DNA of 50,208 nt, taken from SIG78 sp045635745 (lineage in GTDB: Bacteria > Verrucomicrobiota > Lentisphaeria > Victivallales > Victivallaceae). Numbering within the stretch: position 1 is the first letter of the stretch; every line of letters begins with the position of its first letter. Both the position numbers and the translations under genes were made by a program. Where the stretch lies: assembly GCA_045635745.1 (NCBI GenBank), contig JAZTWG010000027.1, forward strand, positions 1 through 50,208, in the 5' to 3' direction. The notes below the pieces were generated by a model. The model saw nothing but the letters and a program-made list of their open reading frames with translations. It was not told the DNA's origin and searched no databases. This document shows, in pieces, positions 8,226 to 17,758 of the stretch.

Positions 8226-9008
8226 TCAGCAAGTCAGAAGAGCAAATACCGCCAGAACCGCCAGCTCCAGCAGATAACCTGACATAGTCATATCATTGGA
8301 GTCGATCTTGCCGCAGCGGCGCAGAAACAAATTCAGCAGCAGTATGGTCAGAAATGCCGATACACCCAGCGCCACCAGCGTTGCCAGCGGCAGACTTACC
8401 AGATTGAAAAGCAGGAAAAATCCGGCCAGCGCCACAACGTATTCGCTCCGCGCATGATGGCAGAAACCGGGGATCCCCAATGCTGCCGGTTCTGCTGCCA
8501 GAATCGCTTCCGCTGCCAGCGCCGCGATCCAGGCGGCGCTGATCACGCCGGCAAATCCGGCCCGGGCAGTCAGAAAAACAGCGGAAAATTTACCCAGCAA
8601 CGCAAAAATGGTCAGCAGCAGCGGCACGACTCCAGTCAGATTTTTGAGCGTATCCTGCCGCAGGGCAATGGCATTGCAGAAGGTTTTGCCGCCGGAAATA
8701 TTTTCAAAAAATGTTACACTCAAAGCCAAACCGCGCCAGCCGGTGCGGATCTCCGAAGCCAGCACTGCGATCAACGCAAAAAGCAGCGCCGCACCGTTTA
8801 CCGGCAGCAGGCTGTTCAAAATCCGGTTAAGCACCAGCATTATCAGACCGCCGGCGGCCGCCCAGATCACGGTGCCGTAAAGCGGATTGAACACAAACTC
8901 CTGTTTTTCAGATGCCGCCTCCGGACGGCAGAAACGGGGCAATGCCTGATCGCAGGCAAGCTCCCAGGCGGTATACATGCTCCGCCAGAAAGGTGAATTT
9001 TTGATCAT
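8226..9008 (-). CDS. CobS-like integral membrane protein
   Basis: I start this gene at ATG 9008, with GAGGAG 8 nt upstream (9017-9022), giving 260 residues. An open frame extends 62 codons further but lacks a ribosome site. It has several hydrophobic helices across residues 50-250. The layout, and the C-terminal GKIDSNDMTMSGYLLELAVLAV (compare the TGDVLGA..E.SE end of CobS), resemble adenosylcobinamide-GDP ribazoletransferase, which joins the two halves of cobalamin. The Asp-rich HxDGLxD motif expected near the first third is not recognisable; that region reads SEIRTGWRGLALSVTFF. It is either a divergent CobS or a paralogue with another role. No other cobalamin gene is in the window. Confidence 0.5.
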   Translation of the reverse strand: MIKNSPFWRSMYTAWELACDQALPRFCRPEAASEKQEFVFNPLYGTVIWAAAGGLIMLVLNRILNSLLPVNGAALLFALIAVLASEIRTGWRGLALSVTFFENISGGKTFCNAIALRQDTLKNLTGVVPLLLTIFALLGKFSAVFLTARAGFAGVISAAWIAALAAEAILAAEPAALGIPGFCHHARSEYVVALAGFFLLFNLVSLPLATLVALGVSAFLTILLLNLFLRRCGKIDSNDMTMSGYLLELAVLAVFALLTC

Positions 9009-9226
9009 CGATCCAGCTCCTCGGGGTTGCAGACAGTTGAATTTTGTGATAATATATGTCACAAATCTGCCTTTAGCAAGGTCTGCAACAATAAAAAGTA
9101 CTTTTTTAACCGAAAAGTTGCTGAATTGGTGGCATAACGGGTGGAAAAACTCCGGGATTGGTGTTACTTTATAGAGTGTATAGTACATTTTCAACCATTA
9201 TATATTAAAACAAAGCGAGGAAAATT

Positions 9227-10372
9227 ATGAAAGTTTTTGTCGGTGTCGGTCTCGGCCCTATTCAAACCGGTATTTTTATGTCTGGAGCCTGCCGCGGCGG
9301 TTTTGACCGCATTGTTATTGCGGAAGTCGATGATAAACTGCGTAACGCCATCAATGATAACGGCGGCGTGGTAACGATCAATACTGCGTATGCTGACAGT
9401 ATTAAAGTTGAAGTTATCAAAAATGTGGAAGTCTATAACCCCAACACTCCCGAAGGCAGAGAAAAACTCGTGGAAGCCGCCGCTGAAGCTTGCGAACTTG
9501 CCACCGCACTGCCCAGTGTGAAATTCTTTGCTTATTGCGCGCCGTGGATGGTGGAAGGTTTCCGCAAGCAGCCCGACCGTGTACGTTTTATCTATACGGC
9601 CGAAAACAACAACCGTGCTGCTGAAGAACTCGAAGAAGCTCTCGGCGAAAAGTTCCCCAACACCTACTGCCTCAACACTGTGGTCGGCAAGATGTCCGGT
9701 GTGGTGCCGGAAGCCGACTGCGCCGCCCGCGGTGTGGAAAAACTTGCCCCTGCCGCTGACCGTGCTCACCTGGTGGAAGCGTTCAACCGTATCTATATTT
9801 CCAGCTGCCCGGGCATTGAAAACCGCTGTGTGGAAAATCTGTATGTGAAAAACGATCTGCTGCCTTTTGAAGAAGCCAAGCTTTACGGCCACAATGCCAT
9901 TCACTTCCTGCTGGGAACTTTCGGCAAAACCGCCGGCTGCGAATACATGAGCGATCTTTCCAAACACCCCGAACTCATCGCTCTGGCGCGGGAAGCTTTT
10001 ATCAACGAATCCGGTGCTGCATTGTGCAAGAAATATGCCGGTTTTGACGAACTCTTTACTGCTGAAGGTTTCAAAGCCTATGCTGAAGATCTGCTCGAAC
10101 GCATGCCCAACCCCTTCCTGCAGGATGCCATTGCCCGTATCACCCGCGATCTGCCCCGCAAACTCTCGTGGGAAGACCGCGTAGTCGGTACCATGCGTCT
10201 GGTGTTGAGTCAGAACGAAGTCCCCCGTGTTTTTGCCAAGGGTGCAGCGCTGGCGGCCAAAGAAGAGTTCGGCGCTGATGCTGCGGCAGTCAAAGCCGGT
10301 TTGCAGGAACTTTGGGGCAAATGGGATGACGAAGCAGTGAAAGTCTGGGAACTCATCGAAAAAAATCTGTAA
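9227..10372 (+). CDS. Mannitol-dehydrogenase-family polyol dehydrogenase
   Basis: The 381-residue protein begins with an atypical nucleotide-binding stretch (GVGLGPIQTGIF, 6-17). Its KLYGHNAIH segment is the K-x4-N-x2-H catalytic signature of polyol-specific long-chain dehydrogenases, and the sequence layout follows mannitol-1-phosphate 5-dehydrogenase (MtlD). Such enzymes use NAD to interconvert a polyol or polyol phosphate with its keto sugar in the cytoplasm. An AAGCGAGG site precedes the ATG. No PTS permease or second polyol gene is adjacent, so the substrate is unknown. It lies divergent from the CobS-like gene and 21 nt ahead of clpP. Codon use is strongly biased, which suggests high expression. 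Confidence 0.82.
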   Translation: MKVFVGVGLGPIQTGIFMSGACRGGFDRIVIAEVDDKLRNAINDNGGVVTINTAYADSIKVEVIKNVEVYNPNTPEGREKLVEAAAEACELATALPSVKFFAYCAPWMVEGFRKQPDRVRFIYTAENNNRAAEELEEALGEKFPNTYCLNTVVGKMSGVVPEADCAARGVEKLAPAADRAHLVEAFNRIYISSCPGIENRCVENLYVKNDLLPFEEAKLYGHNAIHFLLGTFGKTAGCEYMSDLSKHPELIALAREAFINESGAALCKKYAGFDELFTAEGFKAYAEDLLERMPNPFLQDAIARITRDLPRKLSWEDRVVGTMRLVLSQNEVPRVFAKGAALAAKEEFGADAAAVKAGLQELWGKWDDEAVKVWELIEKNL

Positions 10373-10393
10373 TGATCTGTGGAGTATTTCATA

Positions 10394-11011
10394 ATGAATT
10401 TTTCTGAAAAAGATCTCAAACCCCGTGCTCAACTGGTTCCCATGGTTGTGGAACAGACCGGTCACGGCGAACGTGGTTATGATATTTATTCAAGACTGCT
10501 CAAAGACCGCATCATATTGCTGGGTACGCCCATTGATGATGATGTGGCAAATCTGATCGTGGCGCAGCTTTTGTTCCTGCAAGCCGAAGACCCCAAAAAA
10601 GATATTGACCTTTATATCAACAGCCCCGGCGGATCGTGTACCGCGGGTCTGGCGATCTACGATACCATTCAGAGTTTGAGCTGCGATGTCAAGACCTATT
10701 GTATCGGTCAGTGCGCCAGCATGGGCGCGGTGCTGCTGGCCGCAGGCACCGCGGGCAAACGTTTTGCCTTGCCGCATTCGCGCGTGATGATCCATCAACC
10801 GTGGGGCGGAGCGCAAGGCACGGCCAGCGATATAAGCATTCAGGCCAATGAAATATTACGCACCAAGGCTACTTTGAATGGTATTCTTGCCAGCCATACC
10901 AAACAGAAATTGAGCAAGATCGAAAAAGATACCGACCGCGACTTTTTCATGTCTGCCGACGAAGCCGTGGCATACGGCCTGGTCGATCAGGTGGTCGGCA
11001 AGCGTAAATAA
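10394..11011 (+). CDS. clpP: ATP-dependent Clp protease proteolytic subunit
   Basis: ClpP forms the tetradecameric serine protease chamber that works with ClpX. From ATG 10394 (TGTGGAG about 9 nt upstream) the protein has 205 residues. The catalytic triad is visible: Ser109 in QCASMGA, His134 in MIHQPWGG and Asp183 in DRDFFMSADEA. A GTG five codons upstream is also in frame but lies within the ribosome site. clpX follows after 17 nt, the classical clpP-clpX order. Confidence 0.96.
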   Translation: MNFSEKDLKPRAQLVPMVVEQTGHGERGYDIYSRLLKDRIILLGTPIDDDVANLIVAQLLFLQAEDPKKDIDLYINSPGGSCTAGLAIYDTIQSLSCDVKTYCIGQCASMGAVLLAAGTAGKRFALPHSRVMIHQPWGGAQGTASDISIQANEILRTKATLNGILASHTKQKLSKIEKDTDRDFFMSADEAVAYGLVDQVVGKRK

Positions 11012-11028
11012 CAGGATTTTTACTCAAC

Positions 11029-12378
11029 ATGAGCAAAGATAAAAACAGACATTGCTGTTCATTCTGCGGCAGAAGCGTGGATGACGGCAGCGCCGGTAAA
11101 GTTATTGCCGGTATGGATAACAGTTTGATCTGCGAGCATTGCGTGGAAATTTGCAGCGATATGCTCAATGGCAGCGGCAAAAAAGGGAAAAAATCCGCTC
11201 CCGGCGATGTTGCTCCGGGCAAGACGCCTGAAGTCGAAGAGCTGATCCGCAATCTGAACGTTCCAGCACCCGCCGAGATCAAGGCCGAGCTGGATAAATA
11301 TGTTATCGGTCAGGACGAAGCAAAAAAAGTTCTCTCCGTGGCGGTGCATAATCATTACCGCCGTTTGCAGAGCCAGCTGGAAAAAACCGACGAATCCGGT
11401 GAATTTGCCGAAGTTGAACTCGAAAAGAGCAACGTACTTCTGATGGGGCCCACCGGCAGCGGCAAAACGTTGCTTGCCCGCACGCTGGCGCGTATGCTGG
11501 ATGTGCCGTTCTGTATTTGCGATGCCACCACGCTGACTGAAGCCGGGTATGTGGGTGAAGACGTGGAAAATATCATTCTTCGTCTCGTTCAGAATGCCGA
11601 TTATGATATTGCCCGCGCCCAGATCGGGATAATCTATGTGGACGAAATCGACAAGATCGCCCGTAAAACCGACAATGTCTCCATCACGCGCGACGTTTCC
11701 GGCGAAGGCGTGCAGCAGGCGCTTTTGAAAATTCTGGAAGGCACCATTGCCAATGTGCCTCCGAAAGGCGGCCGTAAACACCCCGATCAGCAGTATTTGC
11801 ATGTTAATACATCGAATATACTTTTCATTGCCGGCGGAGCTTTTGTCGGGCTGGATAAAATCGTTCAGCGCCGCGTCGGCAAACAGGTGTTGGGCTTCAA
11901 CCGCCTGACCGATGATGGCGAAGCTCAGCAGAAAGCCGCCGAGGCAGAAGCCGAAGCCGCACTCAATCAGAAGCCCGAGCCCGAAGATCTGGTGCGTTTC
12001 GGATTGATTCCCGAATTCATCGGCCGTATGCCGGTAGTTGTGGATCTGGGCAAACTTACTGCTGATGACCTCAAACGCATTCTTTCAGAACCGAAAAATG
12101 CGCTGGTCAAACAGTATCAGAAGCTTCTGAAAATGAATAATGTAACTCTGGAATTCACCGCCGATGCCATCGCCGAGCTTGCCATGCAAGCCGAGAAAAA
12201 AGGCACCGGGGCACGCGGGTTGCGTTCGCTTATGGAAAGTTTGATGACCGATGTAATGTATCAACTGCCCAGCCCCGGAATCACCCGCTGTGTAGTAGAT
12301 GCCGCTGCCGTTCGCGGCGAAACTCCAGTCAAACTTTCAGGCAGCAAACCCAAACCCAAGAGCAGAAAAAAGGCATAA
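11029..12378 (+). CDS. clpX: ATP-dependent Clp protease ATPase subunit ClpX
   Basis: The 449-residue AAA+ unfoldase feeds substrates to ClpP. It has the N-terminal C4 zinc finger (CSFC at 10-13, CEHC at 35-38), Walker A GPTGSGKT (about 141-148), the pore loop EAGYVGEDVENI, Walker B IIYVDEIDK and the C-terminal sensor segment GARGLRSLMESLM. An Ala/Glu-rich insert (AQQKAAEAEAEAALNQ) precedes the PEDLVRFGLIPEFIGR motif, and a basic tail (KPKPKSRKKA) ends the protein. It lies directly downstream of clpP. Confidence 0.97.
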   Translation: MSKDKNRHCCSFCGRSVDDGSAGKVIAGMDNSLICEHCVEICSDMLNGSGKKGKKSAPGDVAPGKTPEVEELIRNLNVPAPAEIKAELDKYVIGQDEAKKVLSVAVHNHYRRLQSQLEKTDESGEFAEVELEKSNVLLMGPTGSGKTLLARTLARMLDVPFCICDATTLTEAGYVGEDVENIILRLVQNADYDIARAQIGIIYVDEIDKIARKTDNVSITRDVSGEGVQQALLKILEGTIANVPPKGGRKHPDQQYLHVNTSNILFIAGGAFVGLDKIVQRRVGKQVLGFNRLTDDGEAQQKAAEAEAEAALNQKPEPEDLVRFGLIPEFIGRMPVVVDLGKLTADDLKRILSEPKNALVKQYQKLLKMNNVTLEFTADAIAELAMQAEKKGTGARGLRSLMESLMTDVMYQLPSPGITRCVVDAAAVRGETPVKLSGSKPKPKSRKKA

Positions 12379-12412
12379 AGAGTTGGGCTGGTAAATAATA
12401 TTGCTAACCAAC

Positions 12413-12718
12413 AGCATACGCGGCGGTAGCCGCGAAGCGCGGTTAGCGCCGCGAGCGCATGTGAGAGTAGTTTGCAGGATGAATTCCTGCAAACCCGAGG
12501 CAGCATGCTGCGAGGTCGAACGGAGTCGAGCGAAGCCTTCCGGCGTTTGAGGACGATTTTACGGCAAGCCGTAAAATCGCTTAAGGGGGCGGCAGCCCCC
12601 GCCGTTAATTTAAAGTTGTGTGTAACTCGCGCTGGATGTCGCAGCCAAATTAGCAAGGGGTTCCAAGGGGGAAAGCAATCCCCCTTGGGTTGCGGCAGCC
12701 GACAGCAATTTGTGTCGG
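12413..12718 (+). repeat. Hairpin-string repeat, copy 1
   Basis: This is a non-coding gap between clpX and the ABC binding protein. It contains GTTTGCAGGA/TCCTGCAAAC (12470-12479 with 12485-12494), a perfect 12-bp stem at 12554-12565 with 12568-12579, GGGGGC/GCCCCC (12585-12600), CCAAGGGGG/CCCCCTTGG around the loop AAAGCAAT (12663-12688), and CCGACA/TGTCGG (12699-12718). Positions 12540-12586 match the reverse complement of 24599-24645 at 43 of 47 bases. The stems change in a paired way between copies, so the fold appears to be selected. I see no transposase. Confidence 0.75.
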
Positions 12719-12805
12719 TACAACAAGTGCATCGCCGCATAAGACTGTAGAATAATAAATAAGCCTGTACCTCCAAAGGTTCAGATAACCGTTTTGCTAT
12801 CTGTT

Positions 12806-14629
12806 ATGGTTATTTTAAACAGAAAAATAATTTTAACTCATCTACTGCCAATTATTTGCACTGTTTTATTGCTTATTGGTTGCGGTAAAAGCACTGATAA
12901 GCTCAATACTGTGCATATAGCTACGGCAACGCTGGTCAAGACGCTTGACCCGGCGCTGGCCGATGATCTGGCGAGTCGCAATATGGCGGGCGCGCTCTTT
13001 GATACGCTTCTGGAATACGATTATCTGGCGCGGCCATACAAGCTCAAGCCTTCCATGCTTGAAAGTATGCCGCAAATGCTTGACAACAACCGGAGTTTTG
13101 TCTGCACGCTGCGCGATGACTTGTATTTTGTGCCGGATAAATGCTTTGGCAGCAATGATTTGCCGGCGCGTAAAGTCAAAAGTTCTGATGTGGTATTTTC
13201 GCTTTTGCGGATCGCTGACGGCAGTCTGCACAGCCCGGTTTACTGGCTTTTGCGTGGTAAGGTCAGGGGGATCGAAAAGTTTTATGCGGCCACTGCTGCT
13301 GTAAAAGATCAGGCCGGACGCTTTGAGCTTTATGCGAAAGGTGTGCCGGGGCTGGAGATCATTGACGATCGGAAGTTTGTTATTCATTTGAACTCACCTG
13401 ATGCGCGTTTTCTCTATAATCTCGCTATACCTTATACCGGGATCGTGTCGGAAAAAGCGGTCAGATTTTACGGGCAGGAAGCCATGGCTGATTACCCGAT
13501 AGGTTCCGGAGCGTTCAAACTCGGCGAATTCAAGCGCGACTACTCCATAACTCTTCTGAAAAATCCCGAATACCGTGAAGAATATTTTTCAGCGGCACAA
13601 AATCCCGCTGACCGCCGGCGCCGGCTGCCGCTGGCGGATAAGATAATCTGCTCCAATATCCGGCAGAATTTATCGGCATGGCTGTTGTTTCTGCAGGGCG
13701 AGCTGGAGTTGAGTGCACTCAACAAGGACAATGCCGATCTGGTTTCCGGCGGCAGAACGCTTGCGCCGGCGCTGAAAAAACGGCAAATAAGTCTGATCGA
13801 AAACCGGGAGTTTGAAATTCAGTATGTCGGGTTCAGTTTTACCGATGAAAAACTCAAGAACAACCTGAAATTACGGCAGGCTCTCACTGCTGCTTACAAT
13901 CTGCCGTTAAGGATAAAACACGCCAATGATCTGGCGATCCCCGCCATCGGCCCCATACCGCCCGGTGTGGCCGGATACGATAAATTGCTGGCGGAAAAGA
14001 TGATAAAATACGATTTCAAGCGCGCCGAAAAACTGCTTGCCGAAGCCGGCTACCCCAAGGGCATCGATCCGGCAACCGGCAGAGCGCTGGAAATAACCTT
14101 TGACCAATCCGGCAACAGCACCCGCCATCGGCAGCATGGCGAAATGACCGCCGCCGACTGGGGCAAGCTGGGGATAAAAGTTAAAGTGAATCTGAACAAT
14201 GCCGCCAGATTTTATCAGAAACTGCGCAATGGCGAAATGCAGACTTTCCGGCTGTCGTGGATCGGCGATTACCCGGATGCGGAAAACTTTCTGCAGCTTT
14301 TTTACAGCAAAAATATCGGCGGTTCCAACCGAGCTGCGTTTAACGATAAAGAGTTTGACCGGATGTTTGAACGCTCTTTGAGCATGCCCGATACGCCGGA
14401 ACGTACTGCGTTATACAGAAAAATGGCAGAATATCTGGTGGCGCATGCTCCTTGGATTTTTGAAAGTCAGCCGATAAGTTTTCAGCTCAAACACGCGTGG
14501 CTCGAAAATTACTATTCACATGATTTTGCCTGCGGACGCTGGAAATTCTGGAGCGTGAATAAGATGCTGAAAAACAAGCTGCGGAAAACTTTCAAACCCT
14601 TGAGTATGAAAGATCTTCAGGTATTTTAA
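12806..14629 (+). CDS. ABC transporter substrate-binding lipoprotein, family 5 (peptide type)
   Basis: The protein has 607 residues from ATG 12806; the open frame reaches back four codons to a TTG. A lipoprotein signal ends in the lipobox LLIGC. The mature part follows the family 5 layout: VKTLDPALADDLASRNMAGALFD at the start, then KVKSSDVVFSLLR, and a late domain with LKLRQALTAAYN, PIPPGVAGYDK, and FRLSWIGDYPDAENFLQLF. Such proteins bind oligopeptides, nickel or other solutes outside the inner membrane and pass them to ABC permeases. No permease genes lie nearby, so it is an orphan component or works with a distant transporter. The ribosome site is weak. Confidence 0.85.
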   Translation: MVILNRKIILTHLLPIICTVLLLIGCGKSTDKLNTVHIATATLVKTLDPALADDLASRNMAGALFDTLLEYDYLARPYKLKPSMLESMPQMLDNNRSFVCTLRDDLYFVPDKCFGSNDLPARKVKSSDVVFSLLRIADGSLHSPVYWLLRGKVRGIEKFYAATAAVKDQAGRFELYAKGVPGLEIIDDRKFVIHLNSPDARFLYNLAIPYTGIVSEKAVRFYGQEAMADYPIGSGAFKLGEFKRDYSITLLKNPEYREEYFSAAQNPADRRRRLPLADKIICSNIRQNLSAWLLFLQGELELSALNKDNADLVSGGRTLAPALKKRQISLIENREFEIQYVGFSFTDEKLKNNLKLRQALTAAYNLPLRIKHANDLAIPAIGPIPPGVAGYDKLLAEKMIKYDFKRAEKLLAEAGYPKGIDPATGRALEITFDQSGNSTRHRQHGEMTAADWGKLGIKVKVNLNNAARFYQKLRNGEMQTFRLSWIGDYPDAENFLQLFYSKNIGGSNRAAFNDKEFDRMFERSLSMPDTPERTALYRKMAEYLVAHAPWIFESQPISFQLKHAWLENYYSHDFACGRWKFWSVNKMLKNKLRKTFKPLSMKDLQVF

Positions 14630-14678
14630 TTAAAATTGCGCCGCTTGCCGTGCTGTATTGTCTGTATGAATGTGTTTT

Positions 14679-15497
14679 TTACCGGAAACGTTCGCGGAAC
14701 TGCCGGTGGAGTTCTTTATCGCCGTATTTATCGGCGGCTCCGGGCAGCAGTTCATCCGGAGTGTAGTTGCCGGCAATACCATGTATGGAGATCAGTTGAG
14801 TATCTTCATTGAGCGAAAAAAATATCTTCCAGGTGCGGCAATGCAGCTGAAACATTTGCATTTCTTCATTAAAAACCAGACGCTTGCGCGTGGCATCTGT
14901 CGGGCGGAAACTCAACTGTACATGACAGAAATTTTTAAGGTCAAGCCCGCTTGCATCGGCAATGAATCCGGCCTGAATGGCTGCTTTTTCGCTCCAGACC
15001 AGCTGCCACGGCGTTTTTTCCACATTTTCGCGCCAGCCGGCATGGGATCCAGGAAATGAATCAACTTCCGGAATATAAGGTTTTACGTCCAGTACCGCCG
15101 TGCCATCGAGCAGATCACAGGCGCCGAGGCGCAGCCCTGTTGGCGTGACTTCTTTAAGCTCCACCGCGCTGATGCCGATGGGGTTGGGCCGGTGCGGCGA
15201 ACGGGTGGCAAAAACACTGTAACGGTCGCGCTCCGCCGGCACCGGCACGCGTACTTTGCTGTGCCAGGCGGTGCTTTTATTGCGGTCAAATACCCACACC
15301 AGCCAGATGCGGTCAAATCCGGTCAGATCTTCAGCGCAGGCCTGATATGCCGGATCGCTCCAACATAAAAAAGCCCCCGAGGCGGCGTATACCGCCTGCC
15401 GGGGAGCTTCGTACTGATATTGCTGACTGCTTTGGATAAAACCTATGCTGTGAAAAGTGAATATGTTGTTTTCTCTTTTGTGCAGTCGGTCAGCCAT
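14679..15497 (-). CDS. trmO: tRNA (N6-threonylcarbamoyladenosine37-N6)-methyltransferase TrmO
   Basis: The 272-residue protein has the TsaA/TrmO beta-barrel domain near residues 15-160, including the signature FATRSPHRPNPIG and the motifs LTGFDRIWLVWVFDRN and KPYIPEVDSFPG. TrmO uses S-adenosylmethionine to methylate t6A37 of certain tRNAs. A C-terminal extension after GWRENVEKTPWQLVWSEKA matches the smaller second domain seen in many TrmO proteins. The ATG lies 2 nt after the symporter stop, so the pair is co-transcribed; a functional link between the two is not apparent. Confidence 0.9.
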   Translation of the reverse strand: MADRLHKRENNIFTFHSIGFIQSSQQYQYEAPRQAVYAASGAFLCWSDPAYQACAEDLTGFDRIWLVWVFDRNKSTAWHSKVRVPVPAERDRYSVFATRSPHRPNPIGISAVELKEVTPTGLRLGACDLLDGTAVLDVKPYIPEVDSFPGSHAGWRENVEKTPWQLVWSEKAAIQAGFIADASGLDLKNFCHVQLSFRPTDATRKRLVFNEEMQMFQLHCRTWKIFFSLNEDTQLISIHGIAGNYTPDELLPGAADKYGDKELHRQFRERFR

Positions 15498-15499
15498 AA

Positions 15500-17527
15500 T
15501 TATTTTTCACCGGCGTTTTTACCGTCGATCACCTGACCGTTATCAGCAAAGTTGCGTTCGTTGCTGGAAAGCGCCTGGAACAAGCGGCCGATATCGCGGA
15601 AACCGGCCGCCAGGAACCATATCGTTGTGCCGATACCCAGCATAAAAGCCAGCATAACGTAGAACTTCCACATGCGCAGCCAGGTGATCGGCTGCCAGTC
15701 GAAGGCAAAGTGCCCCACTGTGCCCGTTACGAAAAACCCGGTCCAGGTCAAAGTCCAGACAATGCTGGCAAAGAAGAGGATGCGGTCGAAGAAGGTGAAT
15801 TCGTTGGTCAGCCCCAGTATGCGCCAGATCCGGCCGGCGTTCCAGGCTTCGGTGTGTTCTCCGGTAGTATCGTACTCGCCGCGGTGCAGCATGCGGTCAA
15901 GATTGAATTTACCGTATTTGTGGATCTTGCGGTCGATCCACGAAATGAAAAAGTAGCTGAAAAAGCCAAGTACACTTACAATAAATGCCAGAATCTGGCC
16001 ATTGAGCGGGAAACGCGCCTTGTGCTCCATGAACCATTGACCGGTTGCACCGCCGTAAAGCTCTGCCAGTACCGGCGCAAGAGCGGGCCAGACCTGCTGC
16101 AGAACGATACTGATAATAGCCAAGCCTGAACCAAGGATCATGGCTACCCATGCGCCCAGAGTGGAGCCGCTGCGGCTGTAAAGCCCGCCGATGATCACTG
16201 CACCGGCACCGCCGGTGAAGATCGCCCCGGTGATCTGGAAAAAGAGCAATATGTATTCTGTCTGCTTGAAAAGCCAGCTGAAAAAGAATGCAAAGCACCC
16301 GACAAATATAATGGAAAGACGCAGCATCAGCAGGTGCTGTTTTTCCGTAAAGGGCTTTTTGCGGAAAGGCAGTATGACGTCCTGCACAAAAATCGAACCC
16401 CAGCTGTGCATGTAAGTGTCGTCGGTGGAAAGCATGGCCGCAAACATGACTGCGGCAAACAACCCTACAAAGCCCACCGGCAGGACTTTATGCAAAAATA
16501 GCGGCACGCGTGCCTGACTGGCATCCTGTTCGGCCATGGTGCTCAATATCTGCTGGATATCGCGCGCCCGGTCGGCAAATTCCTGATTGTTGAAAAACAC
16601 CACCGCGCAGATGGGTATGAAGATCAGCAACGCGGTCTGCACCAGTGCTCGCCAAGTGCCCAGAAAACGGGACATTTTGGCTTCGTGTGCGCTTTTTGCC
16701 GCTGCTGCGTACCCCGAAGAACCCTGCCAGGAACCGGTGTGCATAACGGTCATGGCAAAACCCATCAGGAAGAACCAGATATTGAAGTCCTTGATCTTGG
16801 TGGTGGCGTAGGGGTTGAAAAGTGAGGCATCCGGATTGTTTTTGTGGAGCTGCTGGAGCGTATCAAAAATCGTTTCCCAGTCGAACTGCATTACCAGAAA
16901 GACCATCAGCGCCAGAAACGCCACATTGCAGAACATGCCCTGTATGAAGTCGGTAAGCATAATGGCGATCTGTCCGCCGAAGATGGCAAAAATCACCCCC
17001 ATACTGATTGCCACCAGCAGCAGGCAGACAAAAGTACTGAAAGTACAGCTGATACCGGGAATAGTGAAAGTTTCCGGCAGACTGCAGAAGTAAATGAAAA
17101 ATTTGACCGATACTGCCGGGAAGATCCCGTAGTTCAATACCCCGGAAAGCCACCCCAGAATACCGCAGAATACCCGGAAGTTGCGGCTGTAACGCACCTC
17201 AAAAAACTGCGCCATGGTCAGGCAGCGCGTTTCCCGGAACCGGTAGTATACCCAACCGGTAATGGAGATGATCAGCCCCAGCGGCCCGGAGAGAAAACTC
17301 CACCATATCGGCGCAAAACCGGCCACATAATATTGTTCAAAGTTGGCAATGATACTGATCGCTCCGATCCCGGCAATACCACTGGTGATCGCCAGCAGAT
17401 AACGCCCGGCGCAACGATTGGCGGCCAGAAAGTCCGCTGTACTTTTTACGTAACGCTGACAAATGATCAGTGTGGCTGCCAGCACTATAAACAGTGCTCC
17501 AACAATGGTCCAATCGATCCAATGCAT
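15500..17527 (-). CDS. Sodium:solute symporter family transporter
   Basis: I start at ATG 17527, preceded by CCAAGGA, which gives 675 residues. The sequence is almost entirely hydrophobic helices and follows the SSS (LeuT-fold) layout: TADFLAANRCAGRYLLAITSGIAGIGAISI near the N-terminus, then several helices, GSSGYAAAAKSAHEAK, and AAVMFAAMLSTDDTYMHSWGSIFVQDV, the region that usually carries Na2-site Ser/Thr residues. The protein is longer than average and has extra C-terminal helices. The substrate (sugar, carboxylate or amino acid) cannot be read from sequence. A promoter-like TTGCTT-17-TATGTT lies at 17593-17565. Confidence 0.87.
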   Translation of the reverse strand: MHWIDWTIVGALFIVLAATLIICQRYVKSTADFLAANRCAGRYLLAITSGIAGIGAISIIANFEQYYVAGFAPIWWSFLSGPLGLIISITGWVYYRFRETRCLTMAQFFEVRYSRNFRVFCGILGWLSGVLNYGIFPAVSVKFFIYFCSLPETFTIPGISCTFSTFVCLLLVAISMGVIFAIFGGQIAIMLTDFIQGMFCNVAFLALMVFLVMQFDWETIFDTLQQLHKNNPDASLFNPYATTKIKDFNIWFFLMGFAMTVMHTGSWQGSSGYAAAAKSAHEAKMSRFLGTWRALVQTALLIFIPICAVVFFNNQEFADRARDIQQILSTMAEQDASQARVPLFLHKVLPVGFVGLFAAVMFAAMLSTDDTYMHSWGSIFVQDVILPFRKKPFTEKQHLLMLRLSIIFVGCFAFFFSWLFKQTEYILLFFQITGAIFTGGAGAVIIGGLYSRSGSTLGAWVAMILGSGLAIISIVLQQVWPALAPVLAELYGGATGQWFMEHKARFPLNGQILAFIVSVLGFFSYFFISWIDRKIHKYGKFNLDRMLHRGEYDTTGEHTEAWNAGRIWRILGLTNEFTFFDRILFFASIVWTLTWTGFFVTGTVGHFAFDWQPITWLRMWKFYVMLAFMLGIGTTIWFLAAGFRDIGRLFQALSSNERNFADNGQVIDGKNAGEK

Positions 17528-17564
17528 AAAAAATCCTTGGTAAAAAATATTGATGTTTGGGTGT

Positions 17565-17593
17565 AACATAGCACATTTTTACTCAAAAAGCAA
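17565..17593 (-). promoter_or_regulatory. Promoter of the symporter-trmO operon
   Basis: On the minus strand, TTGCTT (17593-17588), a 17-nt spacer and TATGTT (17570-17565) precede the symporter ATG by about 38 nt. Confidence 0.5.
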
Positions 17594-17685
17594 TATTTTC
17601 AGATATAACCAGATAAAAATTTTTCACGATTTTATTACAACTTCTTCAGATAAAAACTCTTTGCACTGTAAATACCGATTGAAGC

Positions 17686-17713
17686 TTGCAAAATTGCGGA
17701 TTTGCTGTATATT
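17686..17713 (+). promoter_or_regulatory. Promoter of ptsH
   Basis: TTGCAA (17686-17691), a 16-nt spacer and TATATT (17708-17713). The 29 bases starting at 17685 match the V-ATPase operon promoter (from 36094) at 25 positions, including an ATTTGC block just before the -10 box. Confidence 0.6.
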
Positions 17714-17758
17714 AATATGGGTTTTGTTTTTTTAAAGTCTGAATTACGGAAAATATCT

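Noticed and set aside
9191..10465. 424-codon minus-strand frame
   Set aside because: It is the antisense shadow of the polyol dehydrogenase and clpP start; strong codon bias of the real genes keeps the opposite frame open. The same applies to long antisense frames opposite atpB, atpI and the MDR dehydrogenase.
12472..12750. 92-codon frame within the hairpin repeat
   Set aside because: Palindromic cassettes and lack of a ribosome site make coding unlikely.
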